From Polyporus tsugae (Eukaryota; Basidiomycota; Agaricomycetes; Polyporales; Polyporaceae), in NCBI GenBank assembly GCA_024305745.1, contig JAHRBS010000004.1, positions 4,154,001-4,218,000 on the forward strand: 64,000 nucleotides of DNA, read 5' to 3'. Below are positions 11,276 to 22,564 of the stretch, in pieces. The position numbers were made by a program, and so were the translations under genes. How positions within the stretch are numbered: position 1 is the first letter of the stretch; each line of letters opens with the position of its first letter. The notes under the pieces were generated by a model. The model made no database searches. It had not been told where the DNA came from and saw nothing but the letters and a program-made list of their open reading frames with translations.

Positions 11276-12819
11276 TCAAACGAATGGCAGAGGTAAGGTT
11301 AGAGAGTAGTCCGGCCGATCGTACACCTCCCCGTCTTTGTCGCGCATGATGAGCAGAATCCCAATCAAGATATGGTCCATGTACTTGTGAGCGAGCGGCT
11401 GGACCACCAGCGTTCGGGGAGCGTTTGAACAAAACGTTGCTATGAGTATCGAGTTCATGTACGCCTTCAACTCGAGGTGAGCTTCTCATCATCATACGCC
11501 ATGCACAAGAAGCGTGTCCTGACCTTCCATATTGTTCGGTTCAGCTTCCAGACGATGGTCGTCCCATCACCGACGTGGTACGTCCTCGACCTGGTCATTT
11601 CCGGGTAAGAGCATTCCTCGCGCGAGGGACAAGCAAGGCACTTACCCGTTCGTCAGGCTCCTCGACAGCACGTCCTTCAGCAGCCTTCCCTCATCACCCA
11701 TGACAAGGGCAGGCGAGACTAACGAGGTGGTCCCAAACCTGCCCCCATCGTCGCGTCAGGATCCTGACCTCAACGACGCTCAGGTTGAAAAACGAATACT
11801 CACTCGATCTGCGCGACCAACGGCCCGTCCTCCCCCAAGCCCCTCCGCACGCTCGTCACGGCCAGCCGCGGCGTCCACACGTTCACGCCCACGCTCACAT
11901 GGTACCGCCCCAGCCCCGCGACCTCCTCCTCGCCCTCCGCGCTGAGCGTCATCGCGAACGGCCCCGCCTGCGCGAAGCGGTACCCCACCGCGCGCGACGG
12001 GTACGCTGCGCTCGCGTACGTCGGCAGGCCCTGCTCGTCCTGCTCGGGCTCTTGCAACGTGCCCTCTCCACTCGTGCGCTCGCGCGCCTCCGACACCCGC
12101 GGCGTCGCGATCGCGCCGTCCTCGGGCACGCGGTCGAGGCGCGAGCTCGGGCGGCGGGTGGGCGACACAGACCTCCTTGAGAGCGCGGAGCCCGGGCGCG
12201 TCCCGCTCGGCGACTCCAGGGACCGCCGTTCGGCGACGGACCCCGACCGCGAGCGGCCGGGAATGACCGAGGCGAATGGGAGCGAGCTGATGAAGGAGGC
12301 GGGGATGGTGAAGGTGCTGGGCCTGTTTGGCGTCGTCGGCGTGCCAGGAGCGGCGTTGTCCTGGACGTCCCCTGGGGAGGAGGCTGTCCTAGTGGCCGAG
12401 CGAGCGAGCGGCGCGTCCGAGTCGGCGCGCGCGCCGCGGCCTTCGAGAATGTCAAGGGCGCGGCTCCGCTCGTCCGTCACCTCGACGGACGCCCTGGTGT
12501 CTTCGCTGTCAGACGAGGATGAGGACCCCTCGTTTGAGGATGTCGGGGACGTCGCCGGGGACGACGTTGGCGTCGACTGGCTGGATCCGGAGTGGCGGAA
12601 GAGCGAGGTCCGGAGGATGAGGCCGGATCGACGCCCGCTGCTCCGGAACCAGGAGAGGCGGTTCTTCTTAAGCTTGGTGTCTGCCCCAGACTCCTTTATA
12701 GACTCGGGGGTAGTCGGAGTTGATGGCTGCCAGGAGGATGGGGGAGCCGTAGACTTGCGAAGCACCTCCCTCGATATCCTATTCAGTTCCTGGGCGTAGT
12801 GTTGAGATACCGCCAGCAT
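11276..12819 (-). CDS. Protein with long disordered N-terminus and DUF6593-like C-terminal domain
   Basis: Exon 1 (12819 to about 11801) encodes some 340 residues. It starts with a short helical stretch (AVSQHYAQELNRISREVL), followed by a long Ser/Pro/Arg-rich region. Three more exons follow by consistent phase. They give segments such as LVAQIEFGTTSLVSP, SRTYHVGDGTTIVWKLNR and LKAYMNSILIATF, ending LPLPFV at 11276. The pattern (a basal strand, a 'GDG..xWK' turn, then a hydrophobic strand and a final 'HILIGILLIMR' strand) matches the tubby-like DUF6593 fold that is expanded in basidiomycetes; this is by recognition, not by search. Function unknown. The reading frame continues upstream of the ATG into protein-like codons, so an earlier exon is possible. 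A TATATAT block near 12946 fits the present start. Confidence 0.65.
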
Positions 12820-13873
12820 TTTTGTAAGGTGGCCAAGAGAAGACTTTATGTGAGGTTTGGATGGGGTGAGTTAGAGGGTGGGCATGCTCCGGTGGGGTGG
12901 AGACGGATGTCTGACGCTTTCTTGGTACGGTCGGACCCCCGAGCGATATATACTCCTGGTGCGGTCAGCTTATGGGAATAACCTTCACGCCACATGGGTA
13001 TCAAGGTGGGCTAATCTTGAGACCCTTGGGACCACGTCAACCACGCCGCAAAGCGCTTCTCGACTGCGGGTGTCAGAATCGGCGGGATGTAGGACATATC
13101 CCGACTGCGAGGCGCGATCCCAGCGCGCGAGTATGGAAAGTCGGGCGAGGTCGCGGATATCCCTGGGAAAAGAGGGGAGCGTTCACTGCGTATGCTCGAA
13201 GGGACGTGTTTCGGGCGCACCACGCTCGTACGACTGTGTGGGGTTAAGGCGAAGGTTGACAGCGGCGGCACTCATCAGGAGGTGAAATAACGTGCAAGAC
13301 TCCGGGAGCGACGCGGTGGTGTCCGAGTTGCTATGCGACGCTGCTGGATGCTAGCTCTTCATGGCCTGTAGTGGGATCGCATGCGGTGAATATGACGAAT
13401 GTTTCTCATAGACAAGAATGTTGTCAGACCTGCTGAGATTAATGGCGTCGCGTGAGTGCACGCTGGCGGTGATGTCGTCTCATGATCAAACGTTCGGAGC
13501 CCGGTACGGATGTACGTCCGCTCCTCGTCAACGTGCTCCTCTTGTGCGTCTACATAGACCGTTGATCCTAGCGAGTAAGGGGTGGCGTGCACTTTTCGAA
13601 TCTGAACGAGAGGAGAACAGGGGGCGTCTGCACGCCATGGCGTGTAAGAGGTTCGCCGATTTTCCGACGTGTTCTCTTCAGGGATCCGCATCCTACCCAT
13701 CTCTACGAATTGGCCGCGGGTCCTCCTTGCAATCATTCTTCTCCTCTCCAGCTCCACCTTCTTTTCTCGAATGCTCCTCGAAATTGTGCTCGAACATGTC
13801 CGCGGGTCCGGGGTGTCTCCACACTACAAACACGAGCACGAAAGGTTGAACATCAGCTCAGCGACATGCCGGC
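12820..13873. other. Promoter region and unresolved ORFs
   Basis: Contains the likely core promoter of the preceding gene (TATATA near 12946-12953). An 86-codon minus-strand frame at 13011-13271 has somewhat protein-like composition, and could be an upstream exon of the DUF6593-like gene, but I found no convincing donor. Nothing else is supported. Confidence 0.35.
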
Positions 13874-14203
13874 CTAATGCGTATAGCGGTTGAGGATGAG
13901 GATGCCATACATGAACGCAGAGAACCCACCGTCTACTGCGTCTTCGGCCGTTCTAGCGTGACTCTCGTTTTCTCGTGCATAATCTTCGCAGATGAGCGTG
14001 ATCTGCATACATTCCGCCATATTTGTGCGCACCAAGTTGCAGTGCAGAGTGAACGAACTGTCGCAGCGCGAGGTGAACGACAAGTACGGTGCGTTTGTAT
14101 GGTGGATGAAGGGGTAAAAGATGCCACTCATGGGACTTACCTTCCCTGTGACGGTGCGGTTGAATGCGTTGATCCCATGGCGCGTCATGATCATCTGCGC
14201 TAA
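13874..14203 (-). CDS. Possible fragment of a second DUF6593-like gene
   Basis: A minus-strand frame with a GTAAGT donor near 14150 and a possible acceptor near 14067. Its last 20 residues (VDGGFSAFMYGILILNRY) resemble the closing hydrophobic strand of the neighbouring DUF6593-like protein (KYMDHILIGILLIMR). The phases of the two candidate exons do not join cleanly, and no convincing 5' part was found between 14204 and 14600. It could be a decayed paralog or chance. Confidence 0.25.
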   Translation of the reverse strand, partial: LAQMIMTRHGINAFNRTVTGKVSPMSGIFYPFIHHTNAPYLSFTSRCDSSFTLHCNLVRTNMAECMQITLICEDYARENESHARTAEDAVDGGFSAFMYGILILNRYTH

Positions 14204-14969
14204 GCTTGAAGGAGTTCAAGAACGTACGGCCAGCCAGCCGCGAAGGCCTACAGTGCGTGAGTCATAATTCTTCTGAGCTGGTCTACACCAGCTGTCAATT
14301 CATCTCCGCGTTTTTACGTGCGAGAAGAAGAAGGATGCTGAGTGGGTCAGAGGTGGACAAGGTGGACGTAGGAAGAAACGTGTTCCGAAGCTGTCGTTTG
14401 CCGGGGTTCGTGCCGATGTTGTCGGGAGAGGCACGTGGGACAGACGCCGGGGGAGTAGTGAAGCGCGGGGGAAGCGCTGCAGTTTTCTTCAACGCACCTC
14501 TCGTCAAATTGCAGGCCGGCCGACTCGCTCTCGGGCTGAGTTCGATGGCTGGTCTGTGCCATTACAGGGCGGAAAGCGACCGGATGTCTTAGTGCTCAGC
14601 CTGTGTAATCCCAGGCCCCGCTGCTCTGGTTTGCTCTTTGGCTGGAGGAGCAGAGCCGGCGATTCGTACATGCCCACCCCTACGGTCTACTTAATCTCAT
14701 CCTTTTCTCACCGTCTATTGGTCTCGACACGCCTGTTCCTCGCTGTATTCTACCCTCGGCCTGGGCTCAGGCCAGAAATGCTACCCTGCCCCTTGTTCGC
14801 CATCCAGAGATCGGTGCTTTTGTCTTGTGGTCAACTCCCCGGTGAGGTCGCAGTTGGGTCTCTCGGGACATATATACTCTACGACACACGACACACACAC
14901 CTCCGTGCCCCTTGAAGATCCCGCCGCTTGGGAACAACTCGACGAAGCGAAGCAACCCTGCCTGCACTC
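14204..14969. other. Intergenic region with the hydrolase promoter
   Basis: A TATATA element lies near 14872, about 95 bp upstream of the ATG at 14970. Short opposing frames are present without motifs. Confidence 0.4.
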
Positions 14970-16160
14970 ATGAAGACCCTACGTCGACTTGTAGACCGCA
15001 TCCGTGGAGAAGGACTCGAGGGCCCTGCAAGCCCCACAAATGCCCTCCCGGTCGTGCAAACGTCTGAGGTGACGATACCCGCAGCCCCGGGCGACGTACT
15101 CAACCATGAACTCAAGGGATGGGCCGATGAACCTGGCATTACGCTGGAACCTGTTGACGGGGTTTGGTGGCGTTACGGGGACTTGGATGGTACGTTGACT
15201 TCAGCGCGTGAAGGGAATGGGTTAGTTGGTCTTCAGCTCCACGGTGGCGGGTATGCGATCGGGAGTGCGAAGGATGTCCTGTCGGGAGGGTCTCGTAAGT
15301 CCTTAGGATGCCATGAGATGGCCTGGATGCTGACGCAGCTCGTCTGTTGCCAGGGATACCGCGCGGTTTCATAGAGGTCATTGCATTTCATCGAGTTCAA
15401 CTTGCCTTCGTTCTCACAAATCATTAGCAAGGAATCTGTTCATGTCTCCTATGTGAGTCCATTTTGCTTGCCATTCGAAGCAGAGGTTCATTGGTTGGCG
15501 TAGCTCTCGAGTACTCGCTCGTCGGTCTAAGTGACAACGAGCCTGTCCATCCCTTCCCGACCCAGCTGCTCGAGGCGCTGTCCGCGTACTACCACATTCT
15601 TCACGAACTCAACATCCCACCCCAGCGGGTCATCCTGATAGGCGACTCAGCCGGAGGCCACCTTGCGCTCGTATTGCAGCGGTATCTGCTGGAAAGCAAT
15701 GCCCTGCCTTCCCCAGGTGGTCTCATTTTGCTGAGTCCATGGTGCGATCTCTCAGTGTACGTGCAACCATCGTCTCATGCGCGCGCGGCACTGCACCTAA
15801 CGCACCTATCCCAGAGAAGGCCATGTTCCTCACGTAAAACACCTACTCGGCTCTCGCCCTCTGGACCAGCTCTCCACGCCGTACTTCTCCCCCGCTCTCC
15901 ATCCGCCCCTCCCTCAGTGGCCCCCGACGCTAGTGTACTACGGCAAGACCGAGCGATTTGTTGCGTCCATCACCACCCTGGTGTCGCAGTTCGGCGCAGC
16001 GGGCGGCGCGTCCGTCACCTCTTACGCAGCCGACGAGATCCCAGAGCGTTTTAGTCACGATTTCCTCATATTCGTCTCCGTGGAACGGATGTGGCCCAAG
16101 GAGGTGCGCAAGTGTTGGGGGCGGATCAAGGCGTGGACTAAATCTCTCGAGGCTGCCTAA
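14970..16160 (+). CDS. HSL-type alpha/beta hydrolase (esterase/lipase)
   Basis: Exon 1 carries the oxyanion-hole motif HGGGYAIGS. A later exon has the nucleophile elbow GDSAGG inside the strand-helix ILIGDSAGGHLAL. The last exon gives GLILLSPWCDLSV, then a segment beginning LLGSRPLDQLSTPYFSP and a C-terminal His in FSHDFLIF; the stop is at 16160. This is the alpha/beta-hydrolase-3 (hormone-sensitive lipase) layout. The first ATG of the open frame is at 14970, behind a TATA box. The exon structure between about 15295 and 15495 is unclear. The simplest solution needs a 25-nt exon and an intron of 31-33 nt, so this part may be mis-read or damaged. The segment that usually holds the catalytic acid reads TERFVASI. 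Substrate unknown. Confidence 0.75.
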
Positions 16161-16379
16161 CCGCCCCTTCGCCTTTCGGATTTGGGTCCTTGGAGTCCAA
16201 GCTCGAGCTCTATGTAATATTCTTGCCTCCCACACATGCCGTGATTGTAGACTGAATGGAATATTGTTGTCCGTTCTTGGAAATGTAAAGTACGTGCGCC
16301 TGTTCACAACTTCAGCAAGTGGTGCAACATGCTAACACAGGTCTCGTCAGCATATATCGACTGTACATATATAAGATCA

Positions 16380-16910
16380 TCATGCTACGTACCGGCCTGG
16401 CCCATGATATCTCTTCGTGGGTGGTGGCGCGCTGAAGCCGACCACCGTCCGATTTCGGGCGACCTTCTCCGAGAACTGCTCCGCGAACCTGAACAGGCCG
16501 TCGAGTTCACCCCTGGACAAGCGTGGGCGACACTTGGATTTCAGCCATGTTTTCCGCTCGAGGACCACGATCGCTTCCCTTGCCCACGTACCGCAGTCCC
16601 AGTCTCGCTCGTCTGGGCGGATAAGACGCGGATCGCTGAGCGTCTCCACTACCCCGCTCAGGTGCTCCTCGTCGATGTATGCGAACTGGACGCGCCCGAG
16701 CATCAGCGGAGAGCGGACGGAGTCCACTCTGCGATGCTCGAAGTACCAGTGGCTGCCCCTCTTAGTGGCGTGGTACATTCGTGTGGTCAGGACGCTGTTG
16801 GTGTCTGCGTCTTCGGGTGCGATGAGGAGAGCCCAGTGGTACAGTGCCTCGCGACTGCTTCGCGGGGCGTTGTCGTAGGATGCGAGGTAGACGTGATGCA
16901 TAACCGTCAT
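16380..16910 (-). CDS. Small conserved fungal protein, possibly DUF6914-like
   Basis: A single open frame of 176 codons. It starts MTVMHHVYLASYD and has a central YHWALLIAP block, then a GSHWYFEHRRVD block, and later RDWDCGTWAREA. The order of a His-Trp block, a 'yHa..W.fE' block and a Trp-Asp-Cys block recalls the fungal DUF6914 family and, loosely, papain-like small domains, but the assignment rests on memory. No signal peptide or membrane segment. Downstream of the hydrolase gene and convergent with it. Function unknown. Confidence 0.55.
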   Translation of the reverse strand: MTVMHHVYLASYDNAPRSSREALYHWALLIAPEDADTNSVLTTRMYHATKRGSHWYFEHRRVDSVRSPLMLGRVQFAYIDEEHLSGVVETLSDPRLIRPDERDWDCGTWAREAIVVLERKTWLKSKCRPRLSRGELDGLFRFAEQFSEKVARNRTVVGFSAPPPTKRYHGPGRYVA

Positions 16911-17689
16911 ATTGCTGATATCGTTTGCGACAGGTGAGGGTGTGGAGATGCTGTGGTGGGCGGTGTTTTGGTGAGCACAGCGGACAGGTTAACAGCCATG
17001 ACGATGAACTCACTCCTGCGCACAGTAGGCGTTGTTCCGAAGCAAGCAAGTAGGAGATACGTCCAGGAATCTCTAAAGAACTCTGCGTGAACCATGGCCT
17101 TTGTTGCGCGGGTGAGCGCTTTGCCCTTTGTCTCGCCTGGGTCTCCACGAGTCCGCGTGGGCTTGCTTGCAAGTCGCAGAGTCACTCACTAGCACTTTGG
17201 CAACATAGGATTGTTCATTCTATCCCCTAACTGCGTCAAAACGTGCACACTTCGACGTCCTGTCCCCCCGAGAAAACCCGCTTCGCAGTACCGTTGCGAC
17301 ATTTGGCCTTTCGGCGGGCCCGTAGCGCCAGACACCAGATCCAGCCGTGTGGAAGCCAACAGGTACATCCCCAACAACCGCCCGGCCCCCTCAGGCCTCA
17401 GCGAACAAGGATGTTGAAGTGCAGGTGACAAGGCCGCAGAAAAAGAAAGAAAGGTACGATCGAGAAGGTTTTTGGGTCGTATTCGCTGAGAGGCTTTCCT
17501 GTCACGCGGAGACGGAGATAACGGTGGCTTCACCGTTCGCGCTAGCAATCAACCGTTTTGTTCCCTCGCGAGCATAGTCAGCCATTTTCGCTACGACCCC
17601 ATCGCGACGCTCCCAAGGACATTAGGTGTGCGTTGGGGGTACACAGCGGTTCAGTACTAGGTATACTTGTAAACTGATTATGTAGTCGA
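16911..17689. other. Intergenic region, no supported gene
   Basis: Short frames on both strands (up to 136 codons) lack motifs or splice logic. Confidence 0.4.
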
Positions 17690-17761
17690 GGGCATTTGGC
17701 ACAGTGGTAGCGCGCACGCTTCGCATGCGTGAGGTCCAGGGTTCAATCCCCTGAATGTCCA
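17690..17761 (+). tRNA. tRNA-Ala (anticodon CGC)
   Basis: A 72-nt cloverleaf can be drawn. Acceptor GGGCATT pairs with AATGTCC (one G-U). There is a D-arm with GGTAGC, and anticodon stem CACGC/GCGTG around loop TTCGCAT, giving anticodon CGC. The T-arm is CAGGG-TTCAATC-CCCTG, and the discriminator base is A. There is no intron. The body is nearly identical to the second tRNA-Ala at 20816. Confidence 0.92.
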
Positions 17762-17969
17762 TGAACGGAATGACCGTTGCATTAGCTTTTGTACGTACGG
17801 AGTTGAGGCGAATTTTAACGATTAGTGTTCACGTTCAAACGTTCACGACCCACATTTTAACTACTCATCCTCATTGACCGTCCTCCCCGGAAAACATGGG
17901 CGTACGAAGCGATCCACTCTTTGAGCGTATATTCTATACACAAATGTACATATGGCTAGATGAATTCTT

Positions 17970-20375
17970 CTAAGTGGGAATGAAAAGTCCATCCCAGCAC
18001 TTGAACCCGACGTCCGAAGTGATCTAATACAAGTCGTGAAAATGCTGTTCAAGGGTCGAGTAAAGCACAAACGAGGGCATACCGTAGAGGAGTTGCACAA
18101 AACACGAACCGGGGACTGCGTCTCGGTCTTTGCGACGATATGCTTCGCGACGATGTTCGTGGCTGCGGCGAAGGCTTGACATGAGAACAGCGTGCACACT
18201 GCGAAATGCATCCGATCTCGGAATGTGGGATGTGAAGGACGACGTACCAGTGTCAGGGTAGAGGTCGAAGATAATGACTTCCTTGCCCGTCGCGCCGGGA
18301 ACGGAGTACCTGGGAACATGTCGGGCGAATTCGCGTCAGCTTTCAATAGAAGTGAGGGGAATGTCTCTGCGGCGTGGCGAAGACGCACCAGCACGGGTCT
18401 GTCACGCAAGAGCCTTCCACGTAACCGGGTTTGCTGTAATTCACCACGGTAAGTGATTCCGCAACAATAGATCGAGATATCCGGGGGTGGATACTCACTC
18501 ATTGATGGTGCCGATGAAGTCCTCGAATAAGAAGTCCTGGATGTGCGTGTTGTTCGTGCCGGTGCCGTTCGGAAGAGGGCCAGTCTGTAAATGTCGTACT
18601 GGGTCAAGTAGATCCCCATTGAGCCATAACCACTGAGTGTACCTCCTGATCCCAATAACTAGCAGTGCGTCAACGTCGGTCAGATGAATTTTCGGCTTGT
18701 GGGGTAGCACTGCGCTCACTTTTGCGTAACGTAGATCTACGCAATTGGGCATCAATCAGCCACTGAACGTCAGACTGCGATACACGGACGCACCGGGAAC
18801 ATGACGTTGTTGAACGCGATGTTCTTCCATGTGATGCTGCGGGAAGAATGTGGTAAGGTAGATCCATTTGATCATCGCATTACTCACTTCCGTGCGAGAC
18901 CGTTACCGCCAGTCCAGCTCTTGAACCTCGCGCCGTACAGGCTGTTTTTCTGCACCGGCATAAATCAATACAGCCTGTAGTGCCTAAGCATCAGCCAACA
19001 TACCATCATGACGTTCTCGATTCTGGTGGGCATCGACGAACCATCAAGTTAGCAAGTATACTAATCAATGTCGAGAGAAGGACGCACAGAACGTTTTGAA
19101 CATCCGCGACAGAGCCACCCTGTCCAAGAGAGCCAATAGATACACCATGGCCGCCTTCGCAATAGCTGTTCCTGAAGTGGATGTTCTTCGTGCCGCTTCC
19201 AACGGTCAAACAGTCGTCACCATTTTGGATGTGATTGTTTTCGAAGAGCATATCAGTGCCTCCGGCAGAGAATCCTGGAGAGTGGTGAAACACTAAGACA
19301 CGGCATGGACGACCGATGATATTTGAAACGTACCATCGCTACATGCAGTGAAGGCGGAAGGACGAGTTCACCATGTCAACAATATTGGCACCCAATTTCT
19401 GTAGGTCTAGTAACTCACGTGTTAAACGGGAAGGACTGCTTTGAAGGTTAGCCAGAGCCGAAGCATAGCGAACATTGCTACTCACACCCGTATCCGACAC
19501 AGCGACGATCTTGTTATTGTATACGTGCAGGTTTCGTGAACCACTCGTGGCGAAGTTCCAGCCAATAGGCTAAGTTGGGGAGCAAAGTAAGCTAATACGC
19601 CTCGACAGGCTACGCATCATCATGATGCACGCTACCTTCCACAGCTTCATGTCTCGAATGACCCCGTTAGTGACCTTGCTGAAAGCCCAGCCATGCGGGC
19701 GGTTGGTCTGCTGGCCAGCGTCCCACCACTGCGTTCGAGCATGTCAATTAGAAACGAAAGACGAAGTTCCTCACATACTCACCGCTTGACCATTAGCATC
19801 CACCCAACCCCAATTCGGATCGGTAGACCCACGCAAGGTTACGTTGGTGCCACCAGCAAAGGTGAACCTGATAGTGAAACCGCATCAATGGTCATATTCA
19901 TAGCGGCTACTCCACGAAGACATACCAAGAACCAGGAAATCCCTATGCGTCCATGCTCGGTGTTCAGAAATGGAATCGAGGTAACAACGACCCTAGCGTG
20001 ACTCACGGAAGCACCAACGATGTCTATCAAGTACCGGCGAGGGACCAGACCTTAAGTCAGTGCATCCGATGCCTTATAGCAACATCGAGGATACTGACTT
20101 TGTATCGTAGTTATGTTATCTGGGTAACTGAGGTTTCCCTCAATTGCCACCTCCACGTTGGTGAGCGTGGGGAACTTGATGGGGGTGAAGATGTTGTATT
20201 TGGTGTCTTTCGCAAACAGGATGGTCGCGTTGGTCGAGTAGTTCCCCGATGCGAGTGCCGCGGTCAGAGCCGGGGTATCATCTTGTCCATCCGTGTGAGG
20301 TGCAACGAACGTCTTCCAGGCGGAGACGTAAGAAATCAGGAATAAGAGAAGCAGTCCCAAGCGCGTGCTGGCCAT
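17970..20375 (-). CDS. GH28 polygalacturonase family, exo-type, secreted
   Basis: Many-exon minus-strand gene. The N-terminus is a signal peptide (MASTRLGLLLLFLISYVSA, then WKTF). The right-handed beta-helix region carries GH28 motifs in order: NGDDC in QNGDDCLTVGSG (catalytic aspartates), GHGVSIGSLG (catalytic His) and RFKSW (substrate-binding R-x-K). NGDD instead of NTDD and the overall pattern suggest an exo-acting polygalacturonase or exo-rhamnogalacturonase. The last exon, after an acceptor near 18025, encodes ITSDVGFKCWDGLFIPT and stops at 17970. The protein should act outside the cell on pectin. The gene is flanked on both sides by tRNA-Ala genes on the opposite strand. Family assignment is firm; exo versus endo action is inferred. 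Confidence 0.9.
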
Positions 20376-20815
20376 CCTCGGGGGAAAGCAGAGCCTGTTG
20401 TCAGTGTCAAATTAGCACTGCCCACCAACAGCGTCAGTGTGTTCTTATAGATCGCCAATGCTTATGGTACTCACGTAACTAGGAACGCGTCGGGATCGAC
20501 GAATAGACGGATAAGTCCGCCTACTGGCCGCGTCGCAGCTGAGCTCGAGGAAGAGGACATCATGTGGACCTGAAAGAAAATAGTTCGCAACGGCATCACC
20601 AACATGTGAGCTACTGGGAGCGCGTACACACATCCTGGAAGCGTAGAAAGATACGAAATAGTGAGCAGATGACCAGCCACACATCGTCGTAGTGAATGAA
20701 GGCGGAGACTGGCATCGCAACTGCCTTGCGAGGTAACAGCGACGGCCCACTCTCGGCCCGTTTACTCCCCACACCCGATAATAAGTATTTAAAGTATTTT
20801 CAGGTGCAGATGTAT

Positions 20816-20894
20816 GGGCGTTTGGCACAGTGGTAGCGCGCACGCTTTGCAATCGGATTGCGTGAGGTCCAGGGTTCAAGCCCCTGAACGTCCA
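20816..20894 (+). tRNA. tRNA-Ala (anticodon TGC) with a 7-nt intron
   Basis: A 79-nt gene: a 72-nt tRNA plus 7 nt. Acceptor GGGCGTT/AACGTCC, D-arm with GGTAGC, T-arm CAGGG-TTCAAGC-CCCTG, discriminator A. Between stem arms CACGC and GCGTG lie 14 nt. Removing ATCGGAT after position 37 leaves the loop TTTGCAT with anticodon TGC, the canonical site of nuclear tRNA introns. Except for the intron and a few acceptor and T-loop bases it matches the tRNA at 17690. Confidence 0.88.
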
Positions 20895-21601
20895 TTTTGC
20901 TGTCATTGATCATGTCCTCGACGAGTTCCTTGACTATCGGCTGTTTACGTTTTGCATGATACCAGTCGTTATATGACACCCGCAGACAAGGTCATATTAA
21001 ACATCTACCCTGAGGACTATGTCGGAGACTATGTCTATCATGACCCAACTTGCCGCGCCGCCACTGCGGGAGTACGGATCGATGACATGTCAAGCGGCGT
21101 CGTCTCATGCTCGGATTGTGCTCGGAACAAATTCCACAACCGCAGACGCATGGCAACGGCTATGATATAAACGACCCCGTACATAATCTGGCCGGGATAT
21201 ATTGAATATTAGCATCCGACTTCGAACAACTCGGACCTCGCTGGCAATTACACAGCTGAGGGATGAACCCGGTGGTCACTCTGATGCAACGTGGCCGGTA
21301 TTGGTCCTGGGCTAAAGCCTAGGTTGATCCACAATCGGCGTATAGAATGCTGGGAAGCGGCGGTAAGGAAGAACAGCAATGGTGATAAACCAATTTCAGC
21401 CGCAATCTAGACGCATATTAGAGACTCGTTGCTCGTCTATGTTTCCAAAAGGCAATATGGGGGCTTTACCTTCCAGTCTGCTGTCAGCGTACTCCGTCGG
21501 AGTCGGGCATGTCCTTGATGTACAGCCACGCGTCCCGGTTGTACCATAAATGACCATGGTGGCGTACAGTCGTCGTGCAAGACCTGCGCTGAGGGCACCC
21601 C
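20895..21601. other. Intergenic region with one small ORF
   Basis: A 72-codon + frame (20952-21170) has a Cys pattern (HDPTC, later SCSDC) and a basic end, but no start context or homology I can name. It may be chance. The remainder is promoter and leader for the GST gene. Confidence 0.35.
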
Positions 21602-22564
21602 ATGGAATCCGACCTAGAACGCCGTCTTGTGCTCTTTAGTGCTCCTGTGCGTATCACCGAGTTCGGTTTGAAGTAGTACTTGGAAACTCACTATACTACG
21701 TAGGCTTCGCCTTATCCTCTCAGGGTAGGAGTCAACCACGGCCCTCGTAACGACGTCCCCCTCATGATGTTATCCTTGTCAGGTTCGCATTGCCCTCGAA
21801 GAGGCGCGGGCCAAGTATGACTTCGTGTCATTCCCATTAGACCAGAGACCAGAGGACTATGTCAAGAACATCTACCCGGCGGGCAAGGTGAGTCGCGACA
21901 GCATCATCCCTGCCTTCAACGTATGCTCGTATTCACCTTCACATGAGGTGCCCTCGTTGGTGCACGGCGGAGTGGAGAGCTTCCCAGCTGGAAAGCTTAC
22001 TCCCGGATCCGACGTCATCATCGAGTCCCTCGTCATCCTCGAGTTCTTGGCAGATCTGTTCCCGGACGGCAGTCTTCTCCCCAAGGATCCCGTAAAGCGG
22101 TCGAAAGCGCGGGTCTTCATGAACATCCTGAATCTGCGGATGCCCGACGACATCGGGACGTGGCTGATGAACAAGGATGACGGGACGGCGTACCTCGACC
22201 TCCTGGAGAGTCTGCAGGCCCTGCTCCCAGACGAGGGGTACGCGGTCGGGGAGTGGTCCGTCGCGGATGCTGCGCTGCTGCCGTTCCTGCTGTGGATGCC
22301 GATCATCGTCAAGACGGGGGTCGGGTACTGGGTGAAGCTCAAGGACGTGGAGAACGTGAAGACGCAGTGGGCGTCCCCCCGGTTCGCTAGGCTTCGGAAA
22401 TACTACGACGAGTCCATCGCGCGGCTGAGCACTAAGGCGACTTGGGACGAGGTGGGTGTCGTTATCTGGAGGCCCCACAAACTGAAACAAAGATTAATGG
22501 CCCGATCGTCGAACAGGAGTTTGTGAGCAAGCACTGGCTCGACCGGTTTGCAAAGGGATTGTAG
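21602..22564 (+). CDS. Glutathione S-transferase, Ser-type active site
   Basis: Five exons read cleanly. The first (from the ATG at 21602) gives MESDLERRLVLFSAP and the second (about 21703-21723) ASPYPLR. The third gives VRIALEEARAKYDF, followed by VPSLVHGG with the cis-Pro, and IIESLVILEFLADLFP, the E-S glutathione contact. The C-terminal helical domain contains YAVGEWSVADAALLPFLLWM, the conserved N-capping Asp region. The final exon encodes EFVSKHWLDRFAKGL. The 'SAPASPYPLR' segment stands where omega- and Ure2p-like GSTs have CPF/CPW, so the active-site residue is a Ser. It should act in the cytosol on glutathione conjugation or reduction. Start chosen because it is the only ATG joining the beta1 strand in frame. 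Confidence 0.82.

Noticed and set aside
11785..12799. Plus-strand frames opposite the DUF6593-like gene
   Set aside because: Antisense shadows of the Ser/Arg-rich exon on the minus strand.
20445..20906. Minus-strand frame of 153 codons over the second tRNA-Ala
   Set aside because: It runs through the tRNA and intergenic DNA; no protein features.
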